Source: Marsupella aquatica | Taxonomy: Eukaryota > Marchantiophyta | Length of the DNA: 64,000 nucleotides | Assembly (NCBI GenBank): GCA_973895155.1 | Contig: OZ316893.1 | Span: 22,134,001 to 22,198,000, forward strand | Reading direction: 5' to 3' | Part shown: positions 26,205 to 35,961 of the stretch, in pieces | Numbering within the stretch: the stretch's first letter is position 1 | Layout: each line of letters starts with the position of its first letter | Made by a program: the position numbers and the translations under genes | Notes under the pieces: model-generated | What the model saw: the letters and a program-made list of their open reading frames with translations, nothing else | Told to the model about the DNA's origin: nothing | Databases searched by the model: none

Positions 26205-27245
26205 CCCCGGTCCGGCCCCGGCCCGGCCAGGCCCAATCCCTTCCCGGCCCGGCCCATTCCCTCCCCGACTAATCCCGGCCCCTTCCATTCCCGGCTCGGT
26301 CCGGCACCCGGCTCGGCCCGGTCCCTTCCCGGCCCGGCCCCGCATCCCGCCCGGCCCCGCACCCGGCCCGGCCTCACAAACACTAGGTGAGGGCGGGCCG
26401 AGTGCGGGGCCGGGCGGGATGCGGGACCGGGCCGGGAAGGGGCAGGGCCGGGAAGGGAAGTGGCCGGGCCGGGACGGGGCAGGGCCGGGAATGGAAGGGG
26501 CCGGGCCGGGAAGGGGCCGGGCCGGGAAGGGAAGGGCAGGGCCGGGAATGGGCCGGGAATGGAAGGGCAGGGAATGGAATGGGCCGGGAGTGGAATGGGC
26601 AGGGCCGGGAATGGAAGGGGCAGGGCCGGGCCGGGAATGGGAGGGGCCGGGCCGGGAAGGGGCAGGGCCGGGCCGGGAAGGGACCGGGCCGGGAAGGGAC
26701 CGGGCCGGGAACGGAATGGGCAGGGCCGGGAATGGGAGGGCCGGGAATGGGCCGGGAAGGGGCAGGGCCGGGAATGGGAGGGCCGGGAATGGAAGGGGCA
26801 GGGCCGGGCCGGGAATGGAAGGGGCAGGGCCGGGCCGGGAATGGGAGGGGCCGGGAACGAGAAGGGACCGGGCCGGGAACGAGAAGGGACCGGGCCGGGA
26901 ACGAGAAGGGACCGGGCCGGGAACGGGATGCGGGGCCGGGCCGGGAAGGGACAGGGTCGGGAATGGAAGGGGCCGGGCTGGGAAGGGGAAGGGACCGGGC
27001 GGGATGCGGGGCCTGGCCGGGAAGGGACAGGGCCGGGAATGGAAGAGGCAGGGCCGGGACTGGTAGGGGCCGGGAATGGGAGGGGCAGGGCCGGGGAGGG
27101 GAAGGGACCGGGCCGGGAAGGGGAAGGGACCGGGCGGGATGTGGGGCCGGGCCGGGGGAAGAGACCGGGCCGGGACCGGGGCAGGGAGTTCGGTCCGGGG
27201 CGATTTTCCCGTTAACTTTAAGGGCCGGGGCAAGTTTTAGGGCCG
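26205..27245. repeat. GC-rich palindromic array, left
   Basis: From 26205 to about 26380 the strand is made of ccggccccggcc-type units; from about 26390 to 27235 it is made of the opposite strand's units (gggccgggaatgg, gggccgggaaggg). The turn lies near cctcacaaacactaggtgagg, so the array can fold back on itself. Long frames open on both strands are repeat translation only. The G-rich part could form quadruplexes. The right end mirrors this arrangement. Confidence 0.85.
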
Positions 27246-27423
27246 GCTATCGTTAGGGTTAGTGAAATAGAGGTTCCTCTAACATAGGATGAATGCCCCA
27301 TAGGCCATTACTCAACACTTGTATAAAAAGGGTCATCACATGTTCATTTATTCATTCTTTGAAACTTGTATTCCAATGGAAGCTCATAGGTCTAAAGGAG
27401 GGAGCAAGAATGACTTTTGTACG

Positions 27424-27742
27424 CGCATGTTTGGAGCTTCGGCTCGGCGTGTGGCATTTCGTGCAGAAATTTTCAAATCTCCCTTAACAATTTAATGATA
27501 TTTGTGAGTTTTGTGATACAATTATAACGATAGACGTATTCATGTATGCATGTTTGGAGCTTCGGCTCGACGTGTGATATTTTGCATGGTTATCGTAATT
27601 CGTCGAAAATGTTTTCACTCAATTAGCAAATTACCGTTAAATTATAGATAGCACATACGTCGGATAGGAAAGTGAATGACTTAAAACAAAAGTAAACATT
27701 TGTGCTCATGCTTGGAGTTTAGACTCGGCATGGGATATTTCA
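27424..27742 (+). repeat. Three subterminal repeats, left side of hAT
   Basis: Copies of about 36 bp near 27424-27460, 27549-27585 and 27707-27742, core catgtttggagcttcggctc-g-cgtgtg. The same core occurs three times in inverted orientation at the right end. Such subterminal repeats are the usual binding sites of hAT transposases (known for Ac and relatives). Confidence 0.85.
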
Positions 27743-27861
27743 CTAATGTTTTATCTTCCTGTTTCCAAGTCGTTACTTTCAAAACAAAAATAAAACTATT
27801 TTTTGGTTGAGTGAAGGCATTTCACACTTATTTGTGAGTTAGTACTTCATTGTTTTCGACC

Positions 27862-30735
27862 ATGTCTTCAGATGAAGATGAGTCAGGTGACTTATCAGCC
27901 CATTCAACTCCTGTTAGACAAGGTCAAAATCCGGCTCGAGAACGTAGTGCAAAATTTTCCCCGGTATGGAAATATTTTGATCGATGTGACTTTCCGTCAG
28001 GCTGTCATGACATCAATCGTATGTATCGAAAATGCCGGTTTTGCAAAAAATATACTACGTTCCATGCAACACGAGCAAGGGCACATTTGATGGGAAATAT
28101 ATACAAAGGGGATGCACCACCTTGCCTAGGACTCTATGGTGTCATCGAATTGGATGACATCAATAGAATGTACAATGTGATCAAAGTGGACTCTTCTATT
28201 AGGTACAAACGAAGCGATGGAAGTCATATACTATTGTCTGCCAGAGGTCGGAGATCGTTTATCCAAACGACAAATTCGCAAGCTTCAACTCGAGGCTCCA
28301 ATCATGTTGACGTGGAGGAGAATCCAAACATGAGTAATGCGGCTAGGGCATCAAGTCTTTCAAACCCTATTATAGATGCTTATCAAATTCCAAATAGATC
28401 ACATTTGGATAAGCTGTGGGCAAAAGCTTTTTACTCAAGTGGTATTCTGTTCAATGTCTCAGAGAATCCATTATTTTGAGAAGCAGTTGCAGAGACTTCT
28501 AAAGGAATTGTTAATGGGTATTCTCTTCCTAGTATGCGAAACCTCCGATTCAAATTGTTGGAGGAGGTCAAAGCTGATGTTGCAAAAGACATGACAAAAA
28601 CCATGAAGGAGGCCAAACCTTTTGGATATACCCTTTCATCAGATGGATGGGAAAATATCCGAAGAGAACCCTTGATGAATGTCATGTTGTTGACTTGTAG
28701 AGGAGATATTTTCTTGGATAGTTGGAATGCTGCACAAGCTGATAAGAAAGATGGAAGATACCTTGGAGAGATGTGGCTGAAATATATAGACGAAATTGGC
28801 GCGGATCACATCATACAAATTGTAACCGACGGTGCACCCGCTAATCGAGTTGGAGGTGAAGATATAGTGATGCAAAAATATTCGCATGTTACTTGGAGCT
28901 GGTGCGCTGCCCACGTGTTTAATTTGTTACTAGAAGACATGTGTGGCCATAAGAAAATTATGGTAGATGAAAGTGGATGGAATCCATTCAAATTCATTTT
29001 CAAACGTTTGAGGTGGATAGTAAAAGCAGTTTCATCATCCCAAAAACTCTCCGCAATTTTTGTTCGAAAATCTGCCTACATAAAACTATTGAATCCAAAT
29101 GCAACAAGATTTGCGACCATTTTCTTAATGGCGCAAAGAGCATTGGAGCTAAGAGGTCCCTTGCAAGAAATGGTCATTGATGACAAATGGCATCTTTATC
29201 GTGATAGGCTTCCAGGTCACTCAAGGTCGGACGGGCACATGACGAGAGCAAAGGCAGACGAACTGAAGCAATGGATTCAACAAGATGCATTTTGGGCTCA
29301 AGTGAGTTCTACAGTAACTTTTTTCACACCATTGGTGAAGATGCTACATGAATTTGATGGGGACTCGCCGCAGTCAGCTTGGTTGTATTGGAGCTTGAAA
29401 AAGGGGATTGTTGATCTGGAGGCGAGCATGGAAGAATGTTCCTTAGTAACTGAGTACCTGAAACCAAGGATAAGGAAAGTGTATATGGATCGAAGGAAAC
29501 CGCTTACTAACGATTTCATGCTAGCTGCAGCATATTTGAATCCTCATTATTTCTTTGATGAAGACGAAGATGTGGGCGGAGATGCTGAGCTATGTAGAGG
29601 CTTCAATGATTATGTTGCGAGATACGCAGAACACAGTGTGAAGCCAGGGATCAACCATGATCGTGATGTCACTAAACTTATTTCTGACATCCAAAAGCAG
29701 GCATTTGAGGCTCAAAAGAAATTGCCAAACACATCTGTTGGCATAAGAGGAGCCCAAGCAAATATTGAAAATTTCAGTCCGGGAGAGTGGTGGCATGCAT
29801 ATGGAGCTGATTACAAGGATCTAAGGATCATAGCTAGGAAAATCACTCACCAACAAATGTGCGCATCATCATGCGAACGGAATTGGAGTTCGTATGGATT
29901 TATACATTCAAAAATTCGTAACAGGTTGACCAATGATCGGGCAAAAGATTTAGTCTTTGTATTCACGAATACGCGAGTGGAAAAAGGACTTACAAAGGTC
30001 CGAAACCCCCAAACGTTCATCTACAAACGTTATGATGAAAGAAGAGCAAGAAATGATGCACCTAGATCATCCCCCACTGAAGCCTTCCAGAACGAGGAGC
30101 ATGATGCAAGAAGTGGGGGTTAGGGGGAGGAAGATGTCGATGATTTTGATACAATTGATGACGCCGATGAGGCGTTGCAAGGATTGTCATTGCAATGTGA
30201 TAGTGAGGTATTGACTCGTATTCCACCGGATACTGAGGATAGTAATGCGGGTGAATGGGAGGATGATACTGATTACTTGATGTTTCCTACGATTGACGAG
30301 TCTCAAGTCCAAGATGATGAGGAGTACTCATTGCATACAGGCTTTGATATGCATTCCCAACCAAACCCATGTTTCACTTTTCCAGGATTGAATGTCCATC
30401 GTGATCACCTAGCAAGTACTTCATATGCATTTCAACAAGGAAGTGACATACCAGAGCATCATTTGGAGGGAACTACTTCTGCATTTTATGCACAACATGA
30501 TCAACTACAACGCCGAACACTACATAATGATGCACAGTGGGGACAAACAGTTACTCCAGCAGTCAATGTCACGAACCCATACCCATCATACACGCATGCT
30601 CGTGTCGTTCAACAATCTCATGACAATGACGATTCGCATAATCGTTACCCATTTCCATGGGCCAATCGACATCATGAATTTGATGGACTCATGCAACAAA
30701 ATCAGAACAATATGACGAGGGATTACTCCTCATAG
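27862..30735 (+). pseudogene. hAT transposase (BED, DUF659, hAT dimerisation), two stops
   Basis: Cuts and pastes the surrounding element. One frame runs from ATG 27862 to 30735 (about 957 codons), interrupted by TGA at 28477 and TAG at 30121. N-terminal BED-type zinc finger (CRFCKKY...H...H). A DUF659/RNase H-like core follows (SDGWENIRREP, IVTDGAPANR, WCAAHVFNLLLED with the family's C-x2-H). Near the end is the hAT dimerisation region (WWHAYGADYKDLRIIARKI, SSCERNWSSYGFIHSKIRNRL). The acidic, Gln/His-rich tail after 30121 may be dispensable. TGA could come from CGA and TAG from CAG, both C-to-T changes. The frame is otherwise clean, so loss of function is recent, or another copy supplies the enzyme. 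The first in-frame ATG is chosen; the frame opens at 27850. Confidence 0.9.
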
Positions 30736-31195
30736 CCTTGATATGTTTTGTGATTACTACAAGATGATATATGTCAATTGTAATTTTTGAAGTATAATAC
30801 ATATTTTTTTCCCACTTTCAATGGCTTTGGTGCTTGGTTTTACTCTTGCTTGCGATTGTATCGTCGATTACAATTTTTAGAGTGTTCTATATTTGAACGT
30901 ATTTTTTTGAAATAATCACCATATTATAGCAGCAATCGCTGAATTCATATCTCCACGCAAAAGATTCACCGAGTGTAAAAATGAAGTAAAAATGTTTTCA
31001 ACTTTCAAGGACATGCCCATGAAAATCTCTGTGGTGCAGCCGGTACTATATATGAATAATATGATCTAATATCTAGAAACTATCCTATGCGGCCGATACT
31101 ATAGAAAATGTGTATAGTACAACTAGGTAAGCGTACACTACACGATCAAAAATGTATGAATATGCAAATAGCAAATATTTTGGTATCTTCCTCTC
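30736..31195. other. Intergenic gap between transposase and RING gene
   Basis: AT-rich, convergent 3' ends on both sides. A tataatacat block near 30795 and a tctctcaat near 31191; no gene seen. Confidence 0.4.
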
Positions 31196-33064
31196 TCAAT
31201 GCATGGTCATTTCCGCTTTCACTTCTGCTTGTTGCTGACGTCGCCGATGACGACGAATAGATCGTTGCATGTTTTGCTCGTTGGTAGTTGGTTGATTGGA
31301 CTGAGCATACTCTTTCCATTCATTGAAACGACCACTGAATAACAACTTGTCAAAGTCACCATCTGACAGATTGTACTCATTGATTGTAAAGTTTTCAATG
31401 GGTGTGGAATCTATTTCCGTCATCGCCACACCGTCCTGAGTCATCTCTTCATCGTCTTGTTGTGTCTCCATTGGTGGGATTTGATTCAACAATCCTCGTT
31501 GCTCATACTCCCGTTCATGAAATGGTTTCCTACACCAACATTTTCGACTCTTCTTCATCCACCTGAATAAGCAAGCATGATGCCATAAATGTCCGCAAGT
31601 TCCCAGAATGGAAACTGATTTTGGGCCCCATGGATATAAACACCAAGGACACCTTGCACCCTTTTGTCGAACAAATTCAGCCATACTTTCATCTTTCTTC
31701 CATTTATCAAAATACTCCTCGACTGCTACCGAATCGACCTCCACATCAGGAAAAAGGTTAGATTCTAATGTAGGATCAATCATTTGAAAATTCATAAAAT
31801 TGACATTGTTCAATTTTGATTTTCCTTTGCTCGATTCATTGTCCATATCAGAATTGTTCATTTGGTCTATCTCTTCTTGGAGATTTGTGATGATGAGCTT
31901 TTGTGATGCAACTTCATCCTTCAGATTCTTTATGACTCTATTTTCTTGAAGTTGCGCTTGTTCATTGGATTGCCTTTCGTTTTCGGCAACTTGACTTCGA
32001 AGCCTCTCAATTTCTTCCATCTTGTCAAACAATTGGGCCTTGTATCGGTACATGTCTTGGACCTCACAATTGGTACCCGATGAAATAGACATCTTCTCTA
32101 GTGATTTCATCTTCAAATCACTCTCTTTTAGTTTTGACGCGTAGTAGTCAATGCTACCAGCGTCACAAAGTTTGAGACGGTAATTGACGCAAAGAATTTT
32201 CTCAATAAAATCACCAATCTCACATCCCAACCCCTTGCAGACACTTTGCATGCAAGGAGTTCCCTTGTTGGCATCCAAAACACCCGTGTTGTTTGTTGGT
32301 AAGGTGCTACTTGGACCAATAGAAACGTTTGCTGTTGTCGTAGTGCTTTTTCCTTCTTTGATACAAGCGGCACTGCTTTCAGATTTTGTAAAGAACTGTG
32401 GGATTGCAGTCATTTTTTGGCTCTCATTTGTATGCACCTTGTGCACTTCATCTATTTTTCGCTTGGAGCCTTTGTTGGTAGTCACAGGCATTTTATTCCT
32501 GTCACTTGTGGTGGAAAAGACTTTTGAGTGAACATTATGCACAAACTTGCCTTCGTCCGTCTCCCATCGGTAATCCACTTTCCACCTCAGGATGAATTCA
32601 GCAATCAATAGTCGGATAAAAGGAGTATATACTGAACTCGTTTTCCCTTGCACTTTTCTTGGAGTAAATTTCCTGTAACGTTGTGCCCAGTGCTGCTTCA
32701 CCTCTTCATGTGTCACCTTCGACATAGTAAACTTATCTTGCAACCAAGACTTTGTGCCCCACATTTCCTCATCGCGAAAAATCATTTTGGCAAATTTTTG
32801 AAAAGCCTCCCTAGGCATCAATATTTCTAATTCTTTGGCGTTGATTGGCCATTCCGTGTGAGGAGGTTTCACATCGGGTGTGAGGATATTCCATTGCACA
32901 TTGGGTTTGGACTCCTCCTTCGTCTGAGTTGCTGGAAGTTTGTGGACGTCGTGAAAACTGTAATTTTCGTGGTCCAAGTAAGACCCTTGACCATCTTGCA
33001 TTTTAGGATCATATACACGATTGGCCTCATCATCCTCATCTGAACTCAAGTTCCATTTTCCCAT
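31196..33064 (-). CDS. RING-type zinc-finger protein, hAT cargo
   Basis: 622 aa, uninterrupted, ATG at 33064. Acidic N-terminus (SSDEDDE). Middle of unknown fold (ELEILMPREAFQKFAKM, then a Trp-rich block with WKVDYRWETDEGK). A basic stretch GSKRKIDE could be a nuclear signal. A Glu/Gln-rich probable coiled coil lies around residues 335-405. Near the C-terminus is a RING-like finger: CPWC, fourteen residues, then CGHLWHHAC, then CWCRKPF. The last pair is C-x-C rather than C-x2-C, so ligand geometry is atypical. Family knowledge: RING proteins are usually E3 ubiquitin ligases, often with substrate or dimer coiled coils; E3 activity here is inference. It is 161 bp downstream of the kinase gene on the same strand and ends tail-to-tail with the transposase. 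I do not know a named family. Confidence 0.75.
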   Translation of the reverse strand: MGKWNLSSDEDDEANRVYDPKMQDGQGSYLDHENYSFHDVHKLPATQTKEESKPNVQWNILTPDVKPPHTEWPINAKELEILMPREAFQKFAKMIFRDEEMWGTKSWLQDKFTMSKVTHEEVKQHWAQRYRKFTPRKVQGKTSSVYTPFIRLLIAEFILRWKVDYRWETDEGKFVHNVHSKVFSTTSDRNKMPVTTNKGSKRKIDEVHKVHTNESQKMTAIPQFFTKSESSAACIKEGKSTTTTANVSIGPSSTLPTNNTGVLDANKGTPCMQSVCKGLGCEIGDFIEKILCVNYRLKLCDAGSIDYYASKLKESDLKMKSLEKMSISSGTNCEVQDMYRYKAQLFDKMEEIERLRSQVAENERQSNEQAQLQENRVIKNLKDEVASQKLIITNLQEEIDQMNNSDMDNESSKGKSKLNNVNFMNFQMIDPTLESNLFPDVEVDSVAVEEYFDKWKKDESMAEFVRQKGARCPWCLYPWGPKSVSILGTCGHLWHHACLFRWMKKSRKCWCRKPFHEREYEQRGLLNQIPPMETQQDDEEMTQDGVAMTEIDSTPIENFTINEYNLSDGDFDKLLFSGRFNEWKEYAQSNQPTTNEQNMQRSIRRHRRRQQQAEVKAEMTMH

Positions 33065-33225
33065 CCTTGCAAGATTTACAATAAAAACAAATATTTAGCA
33101 TTCATTGCAACATTCACCAAAAATAAAAAGTTTTATGAGATGATATAAAAATTTCAATTTATACCACATGATGAACATGTGATTGTTCATGTGGTAATTG
33201 AGAGAAGATAATGGTGAAAACTAAT

Positions 33226-34887
33226 TTAATCTCTCAAATAAACACTATTTTGTGTCAACAATCTACACTCTTGAAATGTGCGAACCATCCTCAAACTCCA
33301 ATGGGCACAATCCATTCTTTTGGTAGGATCAGTGGCCATCATGTCACGAATGATATTCTCTAATTTTGGACCATACACTCTAGTATTCCAACCCGCCATC
33401 AAAAATTGTGTGCTTGGCCCCATTCCATCCCAGTTTTCTGTGAGTAAAGTCTCGAACAAATTGCCTAGAGCATAGATATCAGTTGCTTCACTATACTCTG
33501 CTGGGTCAGGTCCAACAAGCTCTGGTGCCAATTGAGGGTATTGTCTTTGATAGGCAATAACTTTCTCACTTGGGGTGGACCACATTCGATTCTCTGGTAA
33601 TGTACATTGTGTTTTGTGCTTGGATAACCCAAAATCACAAATTCCTACATACACTCTGATAGCAACATCATCCTCGTGATCAAAGTGAAGTAAGACATTT
33701 CCAAAATGAAGATCACAATGTAGTCGATCGTGCTTGTGGAGAAACTGTAAGGTCTCCAACAAAGCCAAAGCAATCCCCAAGCGATGCTCCAAAAATATTT
33801 TCTTCTCGGATATGAATCTCACATCAACCTGCACATTCCCTTGTGACTTCCCCTTGCTTTTACCCCATTTTCCACACTTATCCATGAAGCTTCCCAAGTC
33901 ACCTCCATTGTAAAAATCATAGATAAGTTTGGGTGGAAATTCGATGGTCATTGCCAAGGCCCCAATAACTTCCTTATGATTCAAACCCCCCATTAGCACT
34001 TCTTGTAACGCATCTTTTATCCTCTTGTGCCGATCTCCATCTTTGAATCTTTTTGCCACTAGCTTCACATTTCGAGGAATGAGTGGGCAATCCAAGATAT
34101 GGCACAAGAACACCTGCCCTTGGCTGCCACTCCCAATGCGATGTAAATTCTTCACTTGTTCCATCCTCAAAAAGTGAATACTCCTTACTGCTGGAACAAC
34201 ACGTGATGGTCTTGTACCTCTTTGGTGCCCTTCAACACCAAGCTCCCCAAATTGCACGACCTTATTTGCATATTTGACATTACTTTCTGTTCTGGCCATT
34301 CCTAACTCATTGCTCCATTTTAGACACAATTCTCTTTTGTGTCTATGGAGGGCAGGATTTCCAAGGAATATGGACTCAGCCCCCCCCAAATTGGCTACCA
34401 ACTTGTCCCACAGGTTCACAGCCAAGTTCAGTGCCAATTGCTCAACAAATCCTTGAGGCTTCTCAGCCTCGCGTTGAAATTGCTGAATCTGTTCTCGTGT
34501 CATGTCCTCTTCCTTCTCTACGGTTTGGCGCATGCAACGCACCATGTCATTTTGAAAGTTTTTGTATCCCTGTTCTCCATGTAAGGTATACTTCCTTTCA
34601 AACCTATTATGCTCATACTGTTCCGGTTGGGTGTAGGGATATACTATATCCTTCCAAATGGCCAATAACACATTTTGTCGATGGTTGATGTCGATGGTTG
34701 TTTGAGCAGCCCCTCCTCTTTGTTTTCGCTTCCCTGCTATTTTGGCTTTTCTACTAAACCCTAAGATTTTGTGCGCATTCCTCAAGGCATTCAGGGCATT
34801 CGCATCTGGTTCCAATCCATCGCTCAGCATGGTACTCATCACCTCCATCAACTGCCTATATTCTACACCTACATCCGGGTTGGCCAT
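33226..34887 (-). CDS. Protein kinase, hAT cargo
   Basis: 553 aa from ATG 34887 (MANPDVGV); the frame opens slightly upstream without a start codon. Residues 1 to about 250 are helical, charged and unrecognised, with a basic patch KIAGKRKQRGG. The kinase domain fills the rest and keeps every key residue: glycine loop GSGSQGQVF, VAKRF lysine, helix-C glutamate in ALQEVLMGGLNH, catalytic loop HCDLHFGNVLL (HCD in place of HRD, with Asp and Asn kept), CDFGLSK, LAPELVGP, ATDIYALG, and DPTKRMDC. It should be catalytically competent, Ser/Thr specificity being likely but inferred. The HCD loop is seen in some non-RD plant kinases. No signal peptide or membrane segment. Open frame inside an element whose transposase is broken is notable. 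Partner gene just downstream is the RING protein. Confidence 0.85.
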   Translation of the reverse strand: MANPDVGVEYRQLMEVMSTMLSDGLEPDANALNALRNAHKILGFSRKAKIAGKRKQRGGAAQTTIDINHRQNVLLAIWKDIVYPYTQPEQYEHNRFERKYTLHGEQGYKNFQNDMVRCMRQTVEKEEDMTREQIQQFQREAEKPQGFVEQLALNLAVNLWDKLVANLGGAESIFLGNPALHRHKRELCLKWSNELGMARTESNVKYANKVVQFGELGVEGHQRGTRPSRVVPAVRSIHFLRMEQVKNLHRIGSGSQGQVFLCHILDCPLIPRNVKLVAKRFKDGDRHKRIKDALQEVLMGGLNHKEVIGALAMTIEFPPKLIYDFYNGGDLGSFMDKCGKWGKSKGKSQGNVQVDVRFISEKKIFLEHRLGIALALLETLQFLHKHDRLHCDLHFGNVLLHFDHEDDVAIRVYVGICDFGLSKHKTQCTLPENRMWSTPSEKVIAYQRQYPQLAPELVGPDPAEYSEATDIYALGNLFETLLTENWDGMGPSTQFLMAGWNTRVYGPKLENIIRDMMATDPTKRMDCAHWSLRMVRTFQECRLLTQNSVYLRD

Positions 34888-35129
34888 GTTCCCGCGACAC
34901 CAGAACAAAGAGTATCAAAAGGAGTAGAAACTTACGATGCGTATTGGCTGGGAGGCGAGGTACTGATGCGGTGTGTACAACCAAGCTGCAATAGGAACTC
35001 CTGGAAAATCATGCGTGGTACACCTTGTCACGGGAGGGTCACGGGATGGTCACGAGATATATTTGTTTTTTTCATTCATTATTATTATTGTGATTGTAAC
35101 AACTGCAAAGGGGAAAGATAACTCTTGTG

Positions 35130-35445
35130 AAATACCCCACGCCGAGCCAAGGCTCCAAGCATGGGCACAAATGATATCCTATCCTTTCAGTTATTAACAT
35201 TCCTGCTTCAAATATATGTGATAACTATAGTTTAGATACCATTTGTGAGGGAAGTGAAATCGTTCACGAGGAGTCGTAATATCCATGCAAAATATCACAC
35301 GCCGAGCCGAAGCTCCAGGCAAGCGTACATGAATGTCTCTATCCTCGCAAACTTTCCACTAATTCCACAAATGACACTAAACTGTTAAGGTGATATTAGA
35401 TTTTCCCATACGAAATACCACACGCCGAGCCGGGGCTCCAAGCAT
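35130..35445 (-). repeat. Three subterminal repeats, right side of hAT (inverted)
   Basis: Copies near 35130-35168, 35288-35326 and 35411-35445, core cacgccgagcc-aagctccaagcatg, the reverse complement of the left-side core. Spacing of about 120-160 bp resembles the left set. Confidence 0.85.
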
Positions 35446-35639
35446 GCGCGCATGAGAAACTCATAATACCCCTCCAAATTAAACTAAACACCGACTTATA
35501 ATGACCATACATAAAGCAAAGACACAAAGCAAAAAACAAGTAAACCATGCAAAGGAAAACAAAAGCAAGGAAAACAAAAGCAATGAAAACAAGGAACTCA
35601 CCAAAAGCAAAAGTAAAGAATGAGGAGGGAAGAGGGGGA

Positions 35640-35880
35640 GTCCTCCTCTTATACTCCCGGCCCCCCCCACCCGAGCTTGACCTCCCGACCCCGAGCCCTC
35701 CCGAGCCGACCCGGCCGGCCCTAACCCTAAAATGCCCCGCCCCNNNNNNNNNNNNNNNNNNNNNNNNNNNNNNNNNNNNNNNNNNNNNNNNNNNNNNNNN
35801 NNNNNNNNNNNNNNNNNNNNNNNNNNNNNNNNNNNNNNNNNNNTAGGCCGGGCCGGGAATTATCGGCCGGGAACCGGACC
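35640..35880. repeat. GC-rich array, right, broken by the assembly gap
   Basis: Before the gap: ggcccccccacccgagc... and ccctaaccctaaaatgccccgccc, matching in reverse the left array's inner edge (gggttag, ggccggggcaagttttaggg). After the gap: taggccgggccgggaattatcgg. Same composition and mirrored order as the left array. Confidence 0.8.
35744..35843. other. Assembly gap, 100 N
   Basis: Exactly 100 N, the usual placeholder for a gap of unknown size. It falls inside the right GC-rich palindromic array, where sequencing or assembly would be expected to fail. Confidence 0.98.
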
Positions 35881-35944
35881 GGGGTGGACCGGGTGACAAC
35901 TTGTCGGTTGTCGAGTCCAAAAGCCTCTATTTGTCGGACAAGTC

Positions 35945-35961
35945 CAAACCGGGCTTCTGGG
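35945..35961 (+). repeat. Right terminal inverted repeat and TSD of the giant hAT
   Basis: CAAACCGGG followed by CTTCTGGG, exact partner of the left end. Confidence 0.85.

Larger units (their letters stand above)
26105..35953 (+). mobile_element. Giant hAT transposon with kinase and RING cargo
   Basis: Ends: CCCGGTTTG at 26105-26113 and CAAACCGGG at 35945-35953, extending imperfectly through TGTC-GACAA. Both sides carry the same 8-bp duplication CTTCTGGG (26097-26104, 35954-35961), the hAT hallmark. In order inside: palindromic GC-rich array, three subterminal repeats, a hAT transposase (plus strand), a RING-type gene and a kinase gene (both minus, tail-to-tail with the transposase), three inverted subterminal repeats, and a second GC-rich array holding a 100-N gap. 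The mirrored ends show that the two minus-strand genes lie inside one mobile unit rather than between two elements. True length is unknown because of the gap. Transposase stops suggest this copy no longer moves on its own, yet both cargo frames are open. Confidence 0.85.

Noticed and set aside
26077-27256. Long Gly/Pro/Arg-rich open frames on both strands (up to 364 codons)
   Set aside because: They are translations of the GC-rich repeat array; several frames are open at once and composition follows the repeat unit.
35396-35920. Minus-strand frame spanning the N gap
   Set aside because: Translation runs through unknown bases and GC repeats; the hydrophobic part is an artefact of an A-rich tract.
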